Positions 24,490 through 34,969 of a DNA stretch of 64,000 nt are shown here, one piece after another. The notes beneath the pieces are model-generated. The model did no database searches. It saw nothing but the letters and a program-made list of their open reading frames with translations, and was not told where the DNA came from. A program made the position numbers and the translations under genes. This DNA comes from an uncultured Clostridium sp. (GTDB lineage Bacteria > Bacillota > Clostridia > Clostridiales > Clostridiaceae). The DNA lies in NCBI GenBank assembly GCA_900540255.1, contig UQFE01000010.1, forward strand, positions 15,912 through 79,911. Direction: 5' to 3'. Position 1 is the first letter of the stretch. Each line of letters opens with the position of its first letter.

Positions 24490-24763
24490 TTAGTAGTTAA
24501 GAGTTAGTAGTTAGTAGTTAAGGATGAAACTTCTAATGGAGTTAAATTAGTGACAAGTGACAAGTTAAAGATGAAATTTCTTATGGAATTTCTAAAAATA
24601 TATTTATTAAATTCGGCATAAACTGAATTTACACCTTAACTTGAAACTTGCCACTTGTCACTTGAAACTGTTGAAGCTTGCCACTTGTCACTTGAAACTG
24701 TTGAAGCTTGTCACTTGCAACTATTGAAGCTTGCCACTTGCAACTGTTGAAACTTGTAACTCC
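24490..24763 (+). repeat. Family B repeat (B3)
   Basis: Starts at the ldh TAG with TTAGTAG units, then a GTGACAAGTGACAAG arm. The core has TTAAAGATGAAATTTC, ATATTTATTAAATTC and TGAATTTACACCTTAA. It is followed by the longest heptad arm of the window: ACTTGCC/ACTTGTC units interrupted by AAACTGTTGAAG. It ends at the TAG (24764-24766) of the convergent NlpC/P60 gene. Confidence 0.85.
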
Positions 24764-26362
24764 CTAAAGTACTCTTCTTGCTCTTTGTACTGATTCCCAA
24801 CGAACATTAGTTATTCTAACTGTTTTTCCTGAATTAGGGGATTCAATCCATTGTCCATTTCCTATATACATAGCAACATGCCCAAGAGCATTATCAAATA
24901 ATAAATCTCCTGGCTTAATATCACTTATAGAAACTTCAATACCAGCATTTATTTGATTATAAGTACTTCTACCTATATTTATATTAACTTTAGCAAATGC
25001 CCATTGCATTAATCCTGAGCAGTCAAATGCTCTTAATCCGCTATCTACAAATTGTTCTAAGAAATCATATTTCCCTTGTGATGCATAACTTGGGAATCTT
25101 CCTTTTAAACTATTTATTGAATCTCTAGTAACTAATTCTCCAGCCGCACCATAAGCATATGGTGAACCTATTTGAGATTTCATTGCTTCTAAAACAATTT
25201 CATAAGAATCAGAAACTGATTCTATATTAGAATTATTCCCATTACTGCTTCCATTGCTACTTTCGTTATTAGAGTTTCCATTAGTTATCTTAACATAATC
25301 TGAACTTACGTAACCTGTAGCTCCATTAAATTTAATTTTATACCAATTTCCTTCTTTTCCAATTATATTAACACTTTGATTATTTAAAAGATATCCTAAT
25401 ACAAATGAACTTGAAGATGCTTCTTTTCTTACTCTAAGATTAGTTGAAACATTTACTATTACTCCTGTTTCATTCATTGCTTCAGATGATGATGAATTTC
25501 CATTAGAAGTAGAGTTACTATTTCCTACATTATTAGATGTATTTCCTGAAGATGGCTTAGTTTCAGTTATATAATCTTTATGAACATATGCTGTTGAAGA
25601 ATTATAACTTATTTTATACCAACTTCTACTTTCCCCTATAATATTAACTGAATTTCCTGAATATAAAGTACCTAAAACTGTTGAACTTGTTGAAGCTTCT
25701 TTACGAACTCTCAATCCACCACTACTTACATTATATACATATCCAGTTTTATTAATTTGATTTTGAACAGGTTCATCAATTCTAGAGCTTAAATCATTAT
25801 CTTCTTTATTTCCTCCAGAAATATTATTACTTGAACTTCCATTAACTGATATATAGTCTTTATGAACATATCCATAACCACTATTATATTTAATTTTATA
25901 CCATTGGCCTTCTGTTCCTAATATACTTACTGAAGTATTATTAGTTATATACCCTAATACTGTTGAGCTTGTTGAAGCTCCACTTCTTACTCTAAGATTA
26001 GAAGTAACATTTACAACCTTTCCTGTAGTTGAAACTGCTGAAGAATTTGTAATTTCCTTAACATAATCTCCATAAATAAATCCATTTTTCCCATTAAACT
26101 TAATTTCATACCAGTTTCCACTTTTTGAAACAATATCAAATGTAGTTCCATTTCTCATAGTTCCAAGTACTGAAGAGCTTGTACTAGCTTCCGCTCTAAC
26201 TCTTAATGCTGAAGTAACATTAACTACTTGTCCTTTATTTATAGATGCAACTGCAATTCCATTATTAACTGTAGTAGCATTTACAGTTACACCCTTAGCA
26301 CTTAAAATAGAACCAATTACTCCAGAAGCAATCATTATTTTTTTTAGCTTTTTTTTCTGCAT
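24764..26362 (-). CDS. Secreted cell-wall hydrolase: four SH3b domains and NlpC/P60
   Basis: A 532-residue exported protein: signal peptide (residues 1-~30, ending VTVNA), four bacterial SH3 domains at ~45-105, ~113-172, ~208-266 and ~302-360 (each starting xVxNVxxxLRVRxxAS), linked by Ser/Asn/Gly-rich spacers. The C-terminal NlpC/P60 endopeptidase domain (~385-532) has Cys in RAFDCSGLMQWAF (~447) and His in GHVAMYIGNGQW (~494). It should cleave stem peptides of peptidoglycan outside the cell, with the SH3b domains holding it to the wall. The third and fourth SH3b repeats are closest to each other (LRVRKEAS). The stop lies at the edge of family B repeat B3. Confidence 0.92.
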   Translation of the reverse strand: MQKKKLKKIMIASGVIGSILSAKGVTVNATTVNNGIAVASINKGQVVNVTSALRVRAEASTSSSVLGTMRNGTTFDIVSKSGNWYEIKFNGKNGFIYGDYVKEITNSSAVSTTGKVVNVTSNLRVRSGASTSSTVLGYITNNTSVSILGTEGQWYKIKYNSGYGYVHKDYISVNGSSSNNISGGNKEDNDLSSRIDEPVQNQINKTGYVYNVSSGGLRVRKEASTSSTVLGTLYSGNSVNIIGESRSWYKISYNSSTAYVHKDYITETKPSSGNTSNNVGNSNSTSNGNSSSSEAMNETGVIVNVSTNLRVRKEASSSSFVLGYLLNNQSVNIIGKEGNWYKIKFNGATGYVSSDYVKITNGNSNNESSNGSSNGNNSNIESVSDSYEIVLEAMKSQIGSPYAYGAAGELVTRDSINSLKGRFPSYASQGKYDFLEQFVDSGLRAFDCSGLMQWAFAKVNINIGRSTYNQINAGIEVSISDIKPGDLLFDNALGHVAMYIGNGQWIESPNSGKTVRITNVRWESVQRARRVL

Positions 26363-26626
26363 TCTATTTTTTTTACACCCCCACTAATTATAATATAAAT
26401 TATGACATATTAAATTATATATTTTAATTAATAAATTTTCTATATATTTTGCTATTTTTATCATTAAATTCATCATTATTATTACTTTTGTCAATTTAAT
26501 GTATTTTTTTGTTAAATAAAAATAAACTTTAATTTAAGCTATATACATATACAACATAAATTAGAGTTTATATTTTTTTATTATTTTATCAATATCCCCA
26601 AATTCCTTTTTATACAAACCTTTAGA

Positions 26627-28201
26627 TTAAAATTCATATATATCAGAAAATTCAAGATTACATTTTTCAGTGCTTTCTAGCTTTACAATTTCATTATTGT
26701 ATACTGAATATTTATTTACGGTTTTAATTGGAATTGAAAAAACAATTTTAGTTCCTTTTCCAACTTCACTTTCAGCCCATATTTTCCCTTTATGCATTTC
26801 AACTAAAGCTTTCACTAATGATAAACCAATACCACTACCTTCAGTTTTTCTATTCAATTTATTGTCAACCCTTTTAAAGTTATTAAATATCAATTCAATC
26901 TCTTCTTTTGATATTCCTATTCCATTATCCTTAACAGATATTAAAACCTCATTATTTCTTACTGATAAATCAACTTCAATTTTTCCATGTCTAGTCTGCT
27001 CCTTAATTGTATATTTTATTGAATTAGAAATTAAATTTAATATTATTCTTTCAATTTTTTCTGAATCACATGCCAAAACAATTTCCTCAAATTCAGTATC
27101 AAAAATTAAATCTATATTTTTTCCTTCAATATATTTAACTACAGATGCAACAATATCTTCAACTAAATAAACTATATTACAATTTTCTAAATTTAAATCA
27201 AAGTATCCCATATTAAATCTACTTATATCTAAAATGTTATTTACTAATCTTAATAATCTATATGAATTTTGTCTAATTGATGTTATATACCTTTCCAAAT
27301 TAAATTCATTATAAACTTTAATGTCATTATTTTTAATTCCATGCTCTATTAATTGTAATGCAGAAAATATAATATTTAATGGTGTTTTAAATTCATGAGA
27401 CATGTTAGAAAAAAATTCATTTTTTACAACTTCTTTATGAAATGCTTCTTCATATTTTTTACTTTCACTTTCATATCTTTTTTCTTCTGTTATATCCCTT
27501 GCTGAGCTTATGTAAATTTGTTGTTCCTTTATGTACATACAACTCCAATTAAATATTTTATATTCTCCATTTTTACATTTACATCTATTAATACCTGTAC
27601 TAGCTATATTGCCTTTTTTGCATTTTCTCGCTAAATTAACAGCTTTTTCTCTTTCATCAGGATGAAATAATTCTGGCCACTTCATATTTTTAAAATCTTC
27701 TTCATTCCATCCAGTACAAGCTGTCCATCCTTTTCCTATTTTCATCATATTTCCTTCAGTATCAATAATAGCCACTATATTATTCTTAGAATTTAATACC
27801 ATAGAAATAATTTTTTCTAATTTATTATATTTTTGCAATGCTATATTTAAATCTTTTCTTACAAAATCAGTTAAACTAACTTCATCATCATTAAGAATTA
27901 ATATATATGCCTCTTCATTTTTCCATTTAATATTATGTAATTTTCCAATGAAACTATTTATATTACCATTTTTGTTTTTAAAACTATATATATTATCACT
28001 TTCATTTAAAATTTTAAAACTATTTTTTATATTGTAAAAAAAATGATTTTTATATAATAACTTTTCAGTAATTTTACATTCAAGTAACTCATCTTTACTA
28101 TAACTTATTTTTTTTGCAAATTTTTCATTACAAAATTTAATTATTTCATTCTCATCAATAATAACTACATAATTATTTACATTCTCTAATACTTCTTTCA
28201 T
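26627..28201 (-). CDS. Soluble PAS-domain hybrid-less sensor histidine kinase
   Basis: A 524-residue protein with no membrane segment. PAS domain 1 covers ~5-110 (VNNYVVIIDENEIIKFCNEK) and PAS 2 ~125-245 (NIVAIIDTEGNMMKIGKGWT, with PAC-like CKCKNGEYKIFNWS). HisKA has NMSHEFKTPLNIIFSALQLI (His ~268). The ATPase domain (~360-490) has LISNSIKYT, VSVKDNGIGI and GSGIGLSLVKALVEMHKG. It senses a cytosolic signal and phosphorylates a response regulator. None is adjacent; the orphan regulator at 3.8 kb is a candidate partner only by default. GAGGATAAAT precedes the ATG. Confidence 0.9.
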   Translation of the reverse strand: MKEVLENVNNYVVIIDENEIIKFCNEKFAKKISYSKDELLECKITEKLLYKNHFFYNIKNSFKILNESDNIYSFKNKNGNINSFIGKLHNIKWKNEEAYILILNDDEVSLTDFVRKDLNIALQKYNKLEKIISMVLNSKNNIVAIIDTEGNMMKIGKGWTACTGWNEEDFKNMKWPELFHPDEREKAVNLARKCKKGNIASTGINRCKCKNGEYKIFNWSCMYIKEQQIYISSARDITEEKRYESESKKYEEAFHKEVVKNEFFSNMSHEFKTPLNIIFSALQLIEHGIKNNDIKVYNEFNLERYITSIRQNSYRLLRLVNNILDISRFNMGYFDLNLENCNIVYLVEDIVASVVKYIEGKNIDLIFDTEFEEIVLACDSEKIERIILNLISNSIKYTIKEQTRHGKIEVDLSVRNNEVLISVKDNGIGISKEEIELIFNNFKRVDNKLNRKTEGSGIGLSLVKALVEMHKGKIWAESEVGKGTKIVFSIPIKTVNKYSVYNNEIVKLESTEKCNLEFSDIYEF

Positions 28202-28321
28202 ATTTATCCTCTATTTATAAATTTAAATTAATCTTTCATTTTTCACCTTATATTCTTACTATTGTATCCAAATAATTAATATATTTCAAGATATAGATTA
28301 TCCATGTTATAGAAAAACTTA

Positions 28322-28420
28322 TGAGGATGTCCCATTAAGAATAAATACTATAATATATTGTGTTGATTTTCATTTTTCAAAACAATATATTGTGTATAAA
28401 AATGTTAGTGCAACAGCCCC
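28322..28420 (+). repeat. Family M element, copy M2
   Basis: Left end TGAGGATGTCCCATTAAGAA, right end GTTAGTGCAACAGCCCC, 99 bases, same orientation as M1. The right end is 20 bases past the stop of the C39-like gene (minus strand). One point change (GCAAC for GCGAC) breaks perfect end symmetry. Confidence 0.85.
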
Positions 28421-28440
28421 ATAAATTCTTTTATATTTAT

Positions 28441-29436
28441 TTAATCCTTATAGTGTATTACATACATTATATAATTAGATGTAGCCCAAGCTTTCATAAA
28501 ATCATCAAATTTATATTTTAATCTTACCCCATTATTTTCCTTTGCTGCTGGATCATTAACTATAACATATTTGCTATTTTTAGTACATTCCATTCCACAT
28601 ACTACTATTAAATGCCCACTTGTTGTTAATGGTGCATTTTCTATATATGGATATAATTTATTATTAATATCATTTGTATACTTTACGCTCACTTCTACTG
28701 GATACCCCTTATTAAGTTCATTTATTAATAAATCAATATTTCCAAATTGAATATATGCCTTATATCCTAAACTTCCAGCATAAGCTACATTATATGACCA
28801 ATTTCCAAATTCATTATATTTATAATCAAAACATTTATATGCAACATCTTCAACCAATAAATTTTCTCCAAGTCTATTTAATAACATAGTCATACTAGTT
28901 GGACTACATATCCTATTAGCTATCTCTGCTTCTCTTTTCATTTGAGAAATACAAGGTGTTTCTATTAATTTATTAATCAATTTTTCTTTTCCATTTTTAT
29001 TATTAATTTTTTCTCCACAATAAGTAATTACCACAAGTTGCAAATCAGCTTTTGATTCCTTATCATCATAATAACTGCTTATTTTTATTTGAATAGCTTC
29101 TCCTATATAACCTTCATTTATTGTTAATGTATCTACATTAATTTTAGCTTCTGTACAATTACTACTATTTGATGCTCTTTTAATATTAGTTCCCCATCTC
29201 CCCCAAGATAACCATTTTGACCATATTTTTTCTTTTAAATTATTATTTACTAAAACCCTAGCTTCAATATCCACATATGAATCCACTGGTGTTACTATAT
29301 TCCAGGAAATTATTATTTTTTTAAAATCTTTAATCTTTATTTCTTTTGATAAATATATTGTTTTATTTTTTTCTTCTTGAACTTTAAATTTTCTCTTATC
29401 AAGAAAAATAACAGGATTTAATCTTCTCTTAAACAT
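28441..29436 (-). CDS. C39-like cysteine peptidase domain protein
   Basis: The 331-residue protein has an N-terminal beta-rich domain (~1-155) of the kind that precedes Peptidase_C39_2 domains, with WSKWLSWGRWGTN and EGYIGEAIQIKISSYYDDKE. The peptidase-like domain (~160-331) has the catalytic Cys in ANRICSPTSMTMLLN (~175), His in TTSGHLIVVCGM (~275) and an Asp in YVIVNDPAAKEN (~293). No signal peptide is obvious. Substrate unknown. AGGAG precedes the ATG. The gene is bounded by a family M element downstream and a hairpin upstream. Confidence 0.75.
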   Translation of the reverse strand: MFKRRLNPVIFLDKRKFKVQEEKNKTIYLSKEIKIKDFKKIIISWNIVTPVDSYVDIEARVLVNNNLKEKIWSKWLSWGRWGTNIKRASNSSNCTEAKINVDTLTINEGYIGEAIQIKISSYYDDKESKADLQLVVITYCGEKINNKNGKEKLINKLIETPCISQMKREAEIANRICSPTSMTMLLNRLGENLLVEDVAYKCFDYKYNEFGNWSYNVAYAGSLGYKAYIQFGNIDLLINELNKGYPVEVSVKYTNDINNKLYPYIENAPLTTSGHLIVVCGMECTKNSKYVIVNDPAAKENNGVRLKYKFDDFMKAWATSNYIMYVIHYKD

Positions 29437-29488
29437 ATAATATTACTCCTAAATAGCTGCTCTTAAATATTATTATATTTCACATATA

Positions 29489-29528
29489 AAAAAATGCTCA
29501 CTACAAAATTATTTGTAATAAGCATTTT
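29489..29528. terminator. Terminator-like hairpin downstream of the collagen-like gene
   Basis: Arms AAAATGCT..TACAAA and TTTGTA..AGCATTTT with a short A/T loop. It lies between family M copy M3 and the C39 gene and would end minus-strand transcripts from the collagen-like gene that read through the element. Confidence 0.55.
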
Positions 29529-29604
29529 ATTCTATATAACCAATAAATTTTAACATTTATTTTTATACTTATAATTATATTAATTAAATCTATTTATGTA
29601 AAAA

Positions 29605-29702
29605 GGGGATGTTGCATTAAGAATAAATACTACAATATATTGTGTTGATTTTTATTTTTTAAAACAATAAATTGTGTATAAAGGTTTTAGTGCGACAACC
29701 CC
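29605..29702 (+). repeat. Family M element, copy M3
   Basis: 98 bases, left end GGGGATGTTGCATTAAGAAT, right end TTTTAGTGCGACAACCCC, same orientation as M1 and M2. It ends 25 bases past the stop of the collagen-like gene. This is one of the best-preserved copies. Confidence 0.9.
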
Positions 29703-29727
29703 TGAATTTATTTTTTAATTACTTTAC

Positions 29728-30615
<888 letters not shown>

Positions 30616-30656
30616 CTAATATACGCAAAAAAAATTAAAAGGTGTATTTTAAATAC

Positions 30657-32672
30657 TCAATGAAATTTATTTAAATAAGGCAATACATCTTGTGAATATG
30701 CTCTTAATACTTCTGCCACACTCCAAGCTTGTGAATAACACCCTCTTCCTGTACATGCAAAATCTCCATCAAATATTTCAGCAATCCCATTAATACATCC
30801 ATCATTCATAGTATCTTCAAATACCTTGCACATATGGTTTGCTTTTTTTATTGCTAAATCAGAATAATTATTAACCTTACAATAAGCTGTTATAAATCCT
30901 CCAATTAAAAATCCCCAAGTAGTTCCCATATGATATGCACAATCTCTATCAAATAATTTTCCTATATACTTACTTTTATACTCTTTATCCATAAAAGAAA
31001 GAGACCTTAATCCATAAGTTGCATATAAATGTTTATAAACTGTATTAACTATTTTCTTTTCTTTTTCAATATCTAAAATTGAAAATGGCAATGATACTGC
31101 CCAAATTTGATTAGGCCTTATTTTATCATCATTTTCATCTACAACATCATAAAGACATGATTTTTCCTCATTCCAAAATCTTTCATTAAATGATGATTTA
31201 ACTTTATTAGCAAGATTTTCATATTCAAGGCTATTATCTCCAAATTCTCCTGATAACTCTTCCATTATTTTTAATGCATTATACCATAAAGCATTAATTT
31301 CAACTGGTTTTCCATGCCTTGGCGTAACAACATAATCACCAACTCTTACATCCATCCATGTTACTTGATCAAGTCCTCCACCTGCAAAAATCAATCCATC
31401 ACTATCCATTCCAATTGAAAATTCTGTTTTAGTTGAATATGCTTTATAAATTTCTTTTAATTTAGGATAAATTTTTTCTTCAATAAATTTATAATCTCTT
31501 TCACCTCCTGTATATTTTAAATATTTATATGTTGCTTGAAAATACCAAAGAGAAGCATCTACTGTGTTATATCCAGGCTCAGTATTTTCATCTGGAAATA
31601 CATTTGGAACTAAACCATTTTTAATGTATTTTGCAAAGGATTCTAAAATTTCTCTTGCATCATTAAACCTTTTTGTAACTAAAGTAAGTCCTTCAAATGC
31701 AATCATTGTATCCCTTCCCCAATCTGTAAACCAAGGAAGTCCTGCTAATACAGTTTTTAATCCTGTACTTTCTCTATTTACAATAAAGTGATCTCCTGCC
31801 TTAACTAAGTTATTTGCAAATTCGTCATTTAAATTAGCATTTCTAACTAAACCTTCAGCTCTTTCTTTATATTCATTTACTATTTCAAATCCGCTTTTAT
31901 CATCTAATCCTTCAATTGTACATTTAACATAAAATTTCTTTTTTTCAAAGGGATTTAATTTAATATTAACTTCATAAGGTGTATAATGATTGTCCACTCC
32001 TAAAAATCCTGTTCTATGGTCTATCATATAAAAATGATTTTCTTCTATTAAATAATTTGGAGTTGCCATACTTGTAGGAATTAAACTTCTATCAAAAAAT
32101 TCACCTTCTGATGTATAAAATTCTATTTTTAAATTCTTATTTTTTTGTGGTATTAAAGTTAAAATATTTTCATTAACACTAACATCAAACTTTAAATCAG
32201 CTTTTTCACTTACTTCCCCTGCTTCCCTATAGTTAAATAATGGAATTATATTTAATTTTGCTTCCTCCACTCCATTTTCAACTTCATAGCATACTACTAC
32301 TGTATTATGCTCATACTCTACTGCTATAGTCTTTTTCATAGATACATCTTCTATTTGATAATAATATTCCGGAACTGTATCTAAAATAAATTGTTCTAAA
32401 TATTCTTGCCCATTTTTTGAAGTTCCTATATATTGTTGAGAAGTTAAATCATATTTATTATTTCCAATTATAATTTCTTCTTGAGTTCTAGTTAAAATCA
32501 TTTTTCTATTAACTGGTGCATTTAAAGATGCAACTAAATATCCATGAAAGGCTTGAGCCCCTCCTCCTGCAACAGTATGATTTGCATATCCACCAATACC
32601 ATTTCCTATAACCCATGATAATTCATTACCATTTTCAATGCTCTTCCACATTCCTCTTCCATACTTATACAT
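30657..32672 (-). CDS. Glycogen debranching enzyme (amylo-alpha-1,6-glucosidase family)
   Basis: The 671-residue protein has an N-terminal domain (~10-280) with WVIGNGIGGYANHTVAGGG. The C-terminal (alpha/alpha)6 catalytic domain (~290-671) has AGLPWFTDWGRDTMIAFEGL, FAGGGLDQVTWMDVRVGD (with candidate catalytic acids), HMGTTWGFLIGGF and GRGCYSQAWSVAEVLRAY. It hydrolyses alpha-1,6 branches left on limit dextrins in cytosolic glycogen turnover. The start MYKYGRGMWKS is preferred over a longer frame because GGGGGAG lies 6 bases upstream. The upstream hairpin at 32791-32836 separates it from the DUF3783 gene. Confidence 0.9.
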   Translation of the reverse strand: MYKYGRGMWKSIENGNELSWVIGNGIGGYANHTVAGGGAQAFHGYLVASLNAPVNRKMILTRTQEEIIIGNNKYDLTSQQYIGTSKNGQEYLEQFILDTVPEYYYQIEDVSMKKTIAVEYEHNTVVVCYEVENGVEEAKLNIIPLFNYREAGEVSEKADLKFDVSVNENILTLIPQKNKNLKIEFYTSEGEFFDRSLIPTSMATPNYLIEENHFYMIDHRTGFLGVDNHYTPYEVNIKLNPFEKKKFYVKCTIEGLDDKSGFEIVNEYKERAEGLVRNANLNDEFANNLVKAGDHFIVNRESTGLKTVLAGLPWFTDWGRDTMIAFEGLTLVTKRFNDAREILESFAKYIKNGLVPNVFPDENTEPGYNTVDASLWYFQATYKYLKYTGGERDYKFIEEKIYPKLKEIYKAYSTKTEFSIGMDSDGLIFAGGGLDQVTWMDVRVGDYVVTPRHGKPVEINALWYNALKIMEELSGEFGDNSLEYENLANKVKSSFNERFWNEEKSCLYDVVDENDDKIRPNQIWAVSLPFSILDIEKEKKIVNTVYKHLYATYGLRSLSFMDKEYKSKYIGKLFDRDCAYHMGTTWGFLIGGFITAYCKVNNYSDLAIKKANHMCKVFEDTMNDGCINGIAEIFDGDFACTGRGCYSQAWSVAEVLRAYSQDVLPYLNKFH

Positions 32673-32790
32673 TTCTTCTCCCCCTTTTGTAATTGTTATC
32701 ACATATATGAAATTATACATAAAACTTTTCATACAAACAATGAAACAAATATGCTACTTTATAAATCAAAAATGCTTTTTTATAATAAAA

Positions 32791-32836
32791 ATAGGAATTA
32801 TAACTTAAAGTATTTTCTTTAAATTTATAATTCCTA
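32791..32836 (-). terminator. Terminator of the DUF3783 gene
   Basis: Long stem AGGAATTATAA plus CTTAAAG paired with CTTTAA plus TTATAATTCCT (one bulge). On the minus strand it is followed by ATTTTTATTAT, beginning 8 bases past the DUF3783 stop. Confidence 0.75.
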
Positions 32837-32843
32837 AATTATT

Positions 32844-33266
32844 TTATTTATGAGCTTCAAAATTTCCTTTGCTAATTGCAATATGCTCTGCAGAAAGATT
32901 TTCAACAACTTCATTTAATGTCCAATTAATTGATGTTTGTGTTACTGTAGCTTTCAAAACATTATTTATTTTTAATTTTCTTAGTGTTTCTAAAAATACA
33001 TTTATTTTTGCTGGTGATAATGCATTAAATATTATGGCTCTTTCTTTTCTTCCATTAGAACAATCTGAATTTATATTATTTTCTAATATATCTTTTACAA
33101 CAGTATCTGCATTTTTAGGATATAATACTATTTGATCTCTAACCCCTAAAAGCGAAGCATATCCTTTAATTGATTTAAGTTCCTTACCACCTATATTATA
33201 AATAATTACACAAGCTCTTCCTTCAACTTGTGAATTATCATTCATATCTAATTTTGTAAATGACAT
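32844..33266 (-). CDS. DUF3783 family protein
   Basis: A 140-residue soluble protein. The central and C-terminal parts follow the DUF3783 pattern: RAIIFNALSPAKINVFLETL, RKLKINNVLKATVTQTSINW, TLNEVVENLSAEH. The N-terminal half contains ACVIIYNIGGKELKSIKGYA. The family is common in clostridia and of unknown function. The start at 33266 is 8 bases after GGAGG; an earlier ATG (33281) overlaps that site and is rejected. Confidence 0.75.
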   Translation of the reverse strand: MSFTKLDMNDNSQVEGRACVIIYNIGGKELKSIKGYASLLGVRDQIVLYPKNADTVVKDILENNINSDCSNGRKERAIIFNALSPAKINVFLETLRKLKINNVLKATVTQTSINWTLNEVVENLSAEHIAISKGNFEAHK

Positions 33267-33448
33267 ATATAAATCCTCCATTTTAGCTTTAGCTATTCTT
33301 ATTTAAATTATAACCCAATTATATCATATAATTCATTTCAAAATTATTATTTTCTTATTTCTTTTCTATAAAACATAATTGAAAATTAAATTTTCATTAG
33401 TCATTTTTCATGAAATAAATTTAAAAATTATCACTTACTAATTTAAAT

Positions 33449-34198
33449 TTATTTTCCACCTATCTTTTTATATAATTCATCTTTATTTATAGATTTTTTA
33501 ATAAATTTTCTTTCTCCTATACAATTCATAATATTAGACCATATACTATATTCTTCAAATGGATTATTACCTGCATTAGCTTTTAACCATAAATTAAGAG
33601 TGTTTGGAACATTACCACCCACCGATAATAAATTACCATTTTTATCACCAAGTATACACCTGCCTAAAAGCCTTATAGATTCTAAATCTAAAATAGAATT
33701 TGATTTTTTGTTCCTTTTCATTTCATAAGGAAGTAATCCTTTAATTTTATTAGGCACTCCAATAAGCTCTTTTCCCTCCTTAGCTGAATACCACCAACCT
33801 CCAATTAGCGCACCATATCTATGTTTTGTTGAAACAAAATAACTATCTATTGTAATTCCGTTATGAGTTAAACCATTATAATGCAAAAAACATATTATAT
33901 TATATAAACTACTTAATAACCAACTTGCTGTATTAACAGATAACTTACCATTACAATAAGATAATAAATCTCTTAATAAAATTAAATCTTCCTCTTTTTT
34001 AAAAACAATCCCTACTTGTCCAATAGTTGTTTTAAAGCTTGTCTCTAGTTTAGGAAAATATCTATTAAATTCTTTTTTCATATCTTCATTTGCATATTTT
34101 AAGCTACCTATTTGCTTTAATGCATTTAATGCAAATTTTTCATATTCTTTATTAAACAAATATAAAACTTTGTCATCTCCTATATACATTTTTCCCAA
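33449..34198 (-). CDS. Protein-kinase-like (probable pseudokinase) protein
   Basis: 249 residues from a TTG. The central part reads like a kinase catalytic loop and activation region: LHYNGLTHNGITIDSYFVST, then HRYGALIGGWWYSAKEGKEL, then LDLESIRLLGRCILGD. In this group the H-x-D motif is HNG or HNDL; here the Asp is replaced (THNGITIDSYF), so catalysis is doubtful. Relatives are often joined to a DnaJ domain, which is absent. The frame stays open upstream to 34282 and encodes plausible sequence (INIDKIKKDDGKYYIIKFR) but has no ATG, GTG or TTG there. A GGTGAGG sits 7 bases before an ATT at 34273, a possible rare start. The true N-terminus is uncertain. Confidence 0.55.
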   Translation of the reverse strand: MGKMYIGDDKVLYLFNKEYEKFALNALKQIGSLKYANEDMKKEFNRYFPKLETSFKTTIGQVGIVFKKEEDLILLRDLLSYCNGKLSVNTASWLLSSLYNIICFLHYNGLTHNGITIDSYFVSTKHRYGALIGGWWYSAKEGKELIGVPNKIKGLLPYEMKRNKKSNSILDLESIRLLGRCILGDKNGNLLSVGGNVPNTLNLWLKANAGNNPFEEYSIWSNIMNCIGERKFIKKSINKDELYKKIGGK

Positions 34199-34444
34199 AT
34201 CAAAATTGTGACTTATTCTAAATTTTATTATATAGTACTTTCCATCATCTTTTTTAATTTTATCAATATTAATAATTTGCCCTCACCAACCTATAAGTTT
34301 ATTACTTTCATAACTTATATTTATGAATTTAACAAATTTGTTATGTAATTTTCTAAAAAAATATTTTCAAATATTTTCCAATTTGTTATAATATAATATA
34401 GTTTATAGTATTTTTAATAATATATATGGATTGGAGTGTTTTTT

Positions 34445-34906
34445 ATGCATGATGAGCTTAAATTTAAAATATATAATAAAATTTCAAAAAAGTGCTTTAA
34501 AGTTACTAGGATTGATTATATAGAAAAGCAAGTTTATTATTATAATAAGGATGAAGAAGAAACTATTTCTTTTAATGATTGTCAATTATTAATGCCTACT
34601 GGAATTTATGATTCTTCAAATCGTGAAATTTATGAAGGTGATGTAATAATTTATCAAGAAAATAGTTTTACTTATAAAAAAACTTCACAAGTTATTTATG
34701 AAAATGGATGTTTTATTGCAAAACAAATTTTATCTGGAAATATAGAACAAATTGCTTTTGATGAAAATATGTATATTGATAAATTTAAAGACCTTTTATA
34801 CTTAACAACCTTTGCTAATTATAAACCTGTTAAAATAATAGGAAATATTTTCACTTATAAGCTTAGTAAAAATAATAGCAAAATTAAAATTTCTGCTAAA
34901 ATATGA
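34445..34906 (+). CDS. YopX-like protein (phage-derived fold)
   Basis: A 153-residue protein with the YopX signature GIYDSSNREIYEGDVIIYQE (~55-75), which matches GxxDxxGxEIYEGDIV, and a C-terminal beta strand segment PVKIIGNIFTYKL (family form xxxVIGNIYEN). YopX proteins are small beta-barrel proteins mostly found in phages, of unknown role. The N-terminal ~50 residues (KFKIYNKISKKCFKV) form an additional strand-rich part. GGAG precedes the ATG at 34445 by 8 bases; an upstream GTG is less likely. No phage genes are near. Confidence 0.7.
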   Translation: MHDELKFKIYNKISKKCFKVTRIDYIEKQVYYYNKDEEETISFNDCQLLMPTGIYDSSNREIYEGDVIIYQENSFTYKKTSQVIYENGCFIAKQILSGNIEQIAFDENMYIDKFKDLLYLTTFANYKPVKIIGNIFTYKLSKNNSKIKISAKI

Positions 34907-34969
34907 AAATCTTTCTTACACTTTTCTTAATTCATTTTTTACTTTATTAAACTTATTTCTCATAAAAAA

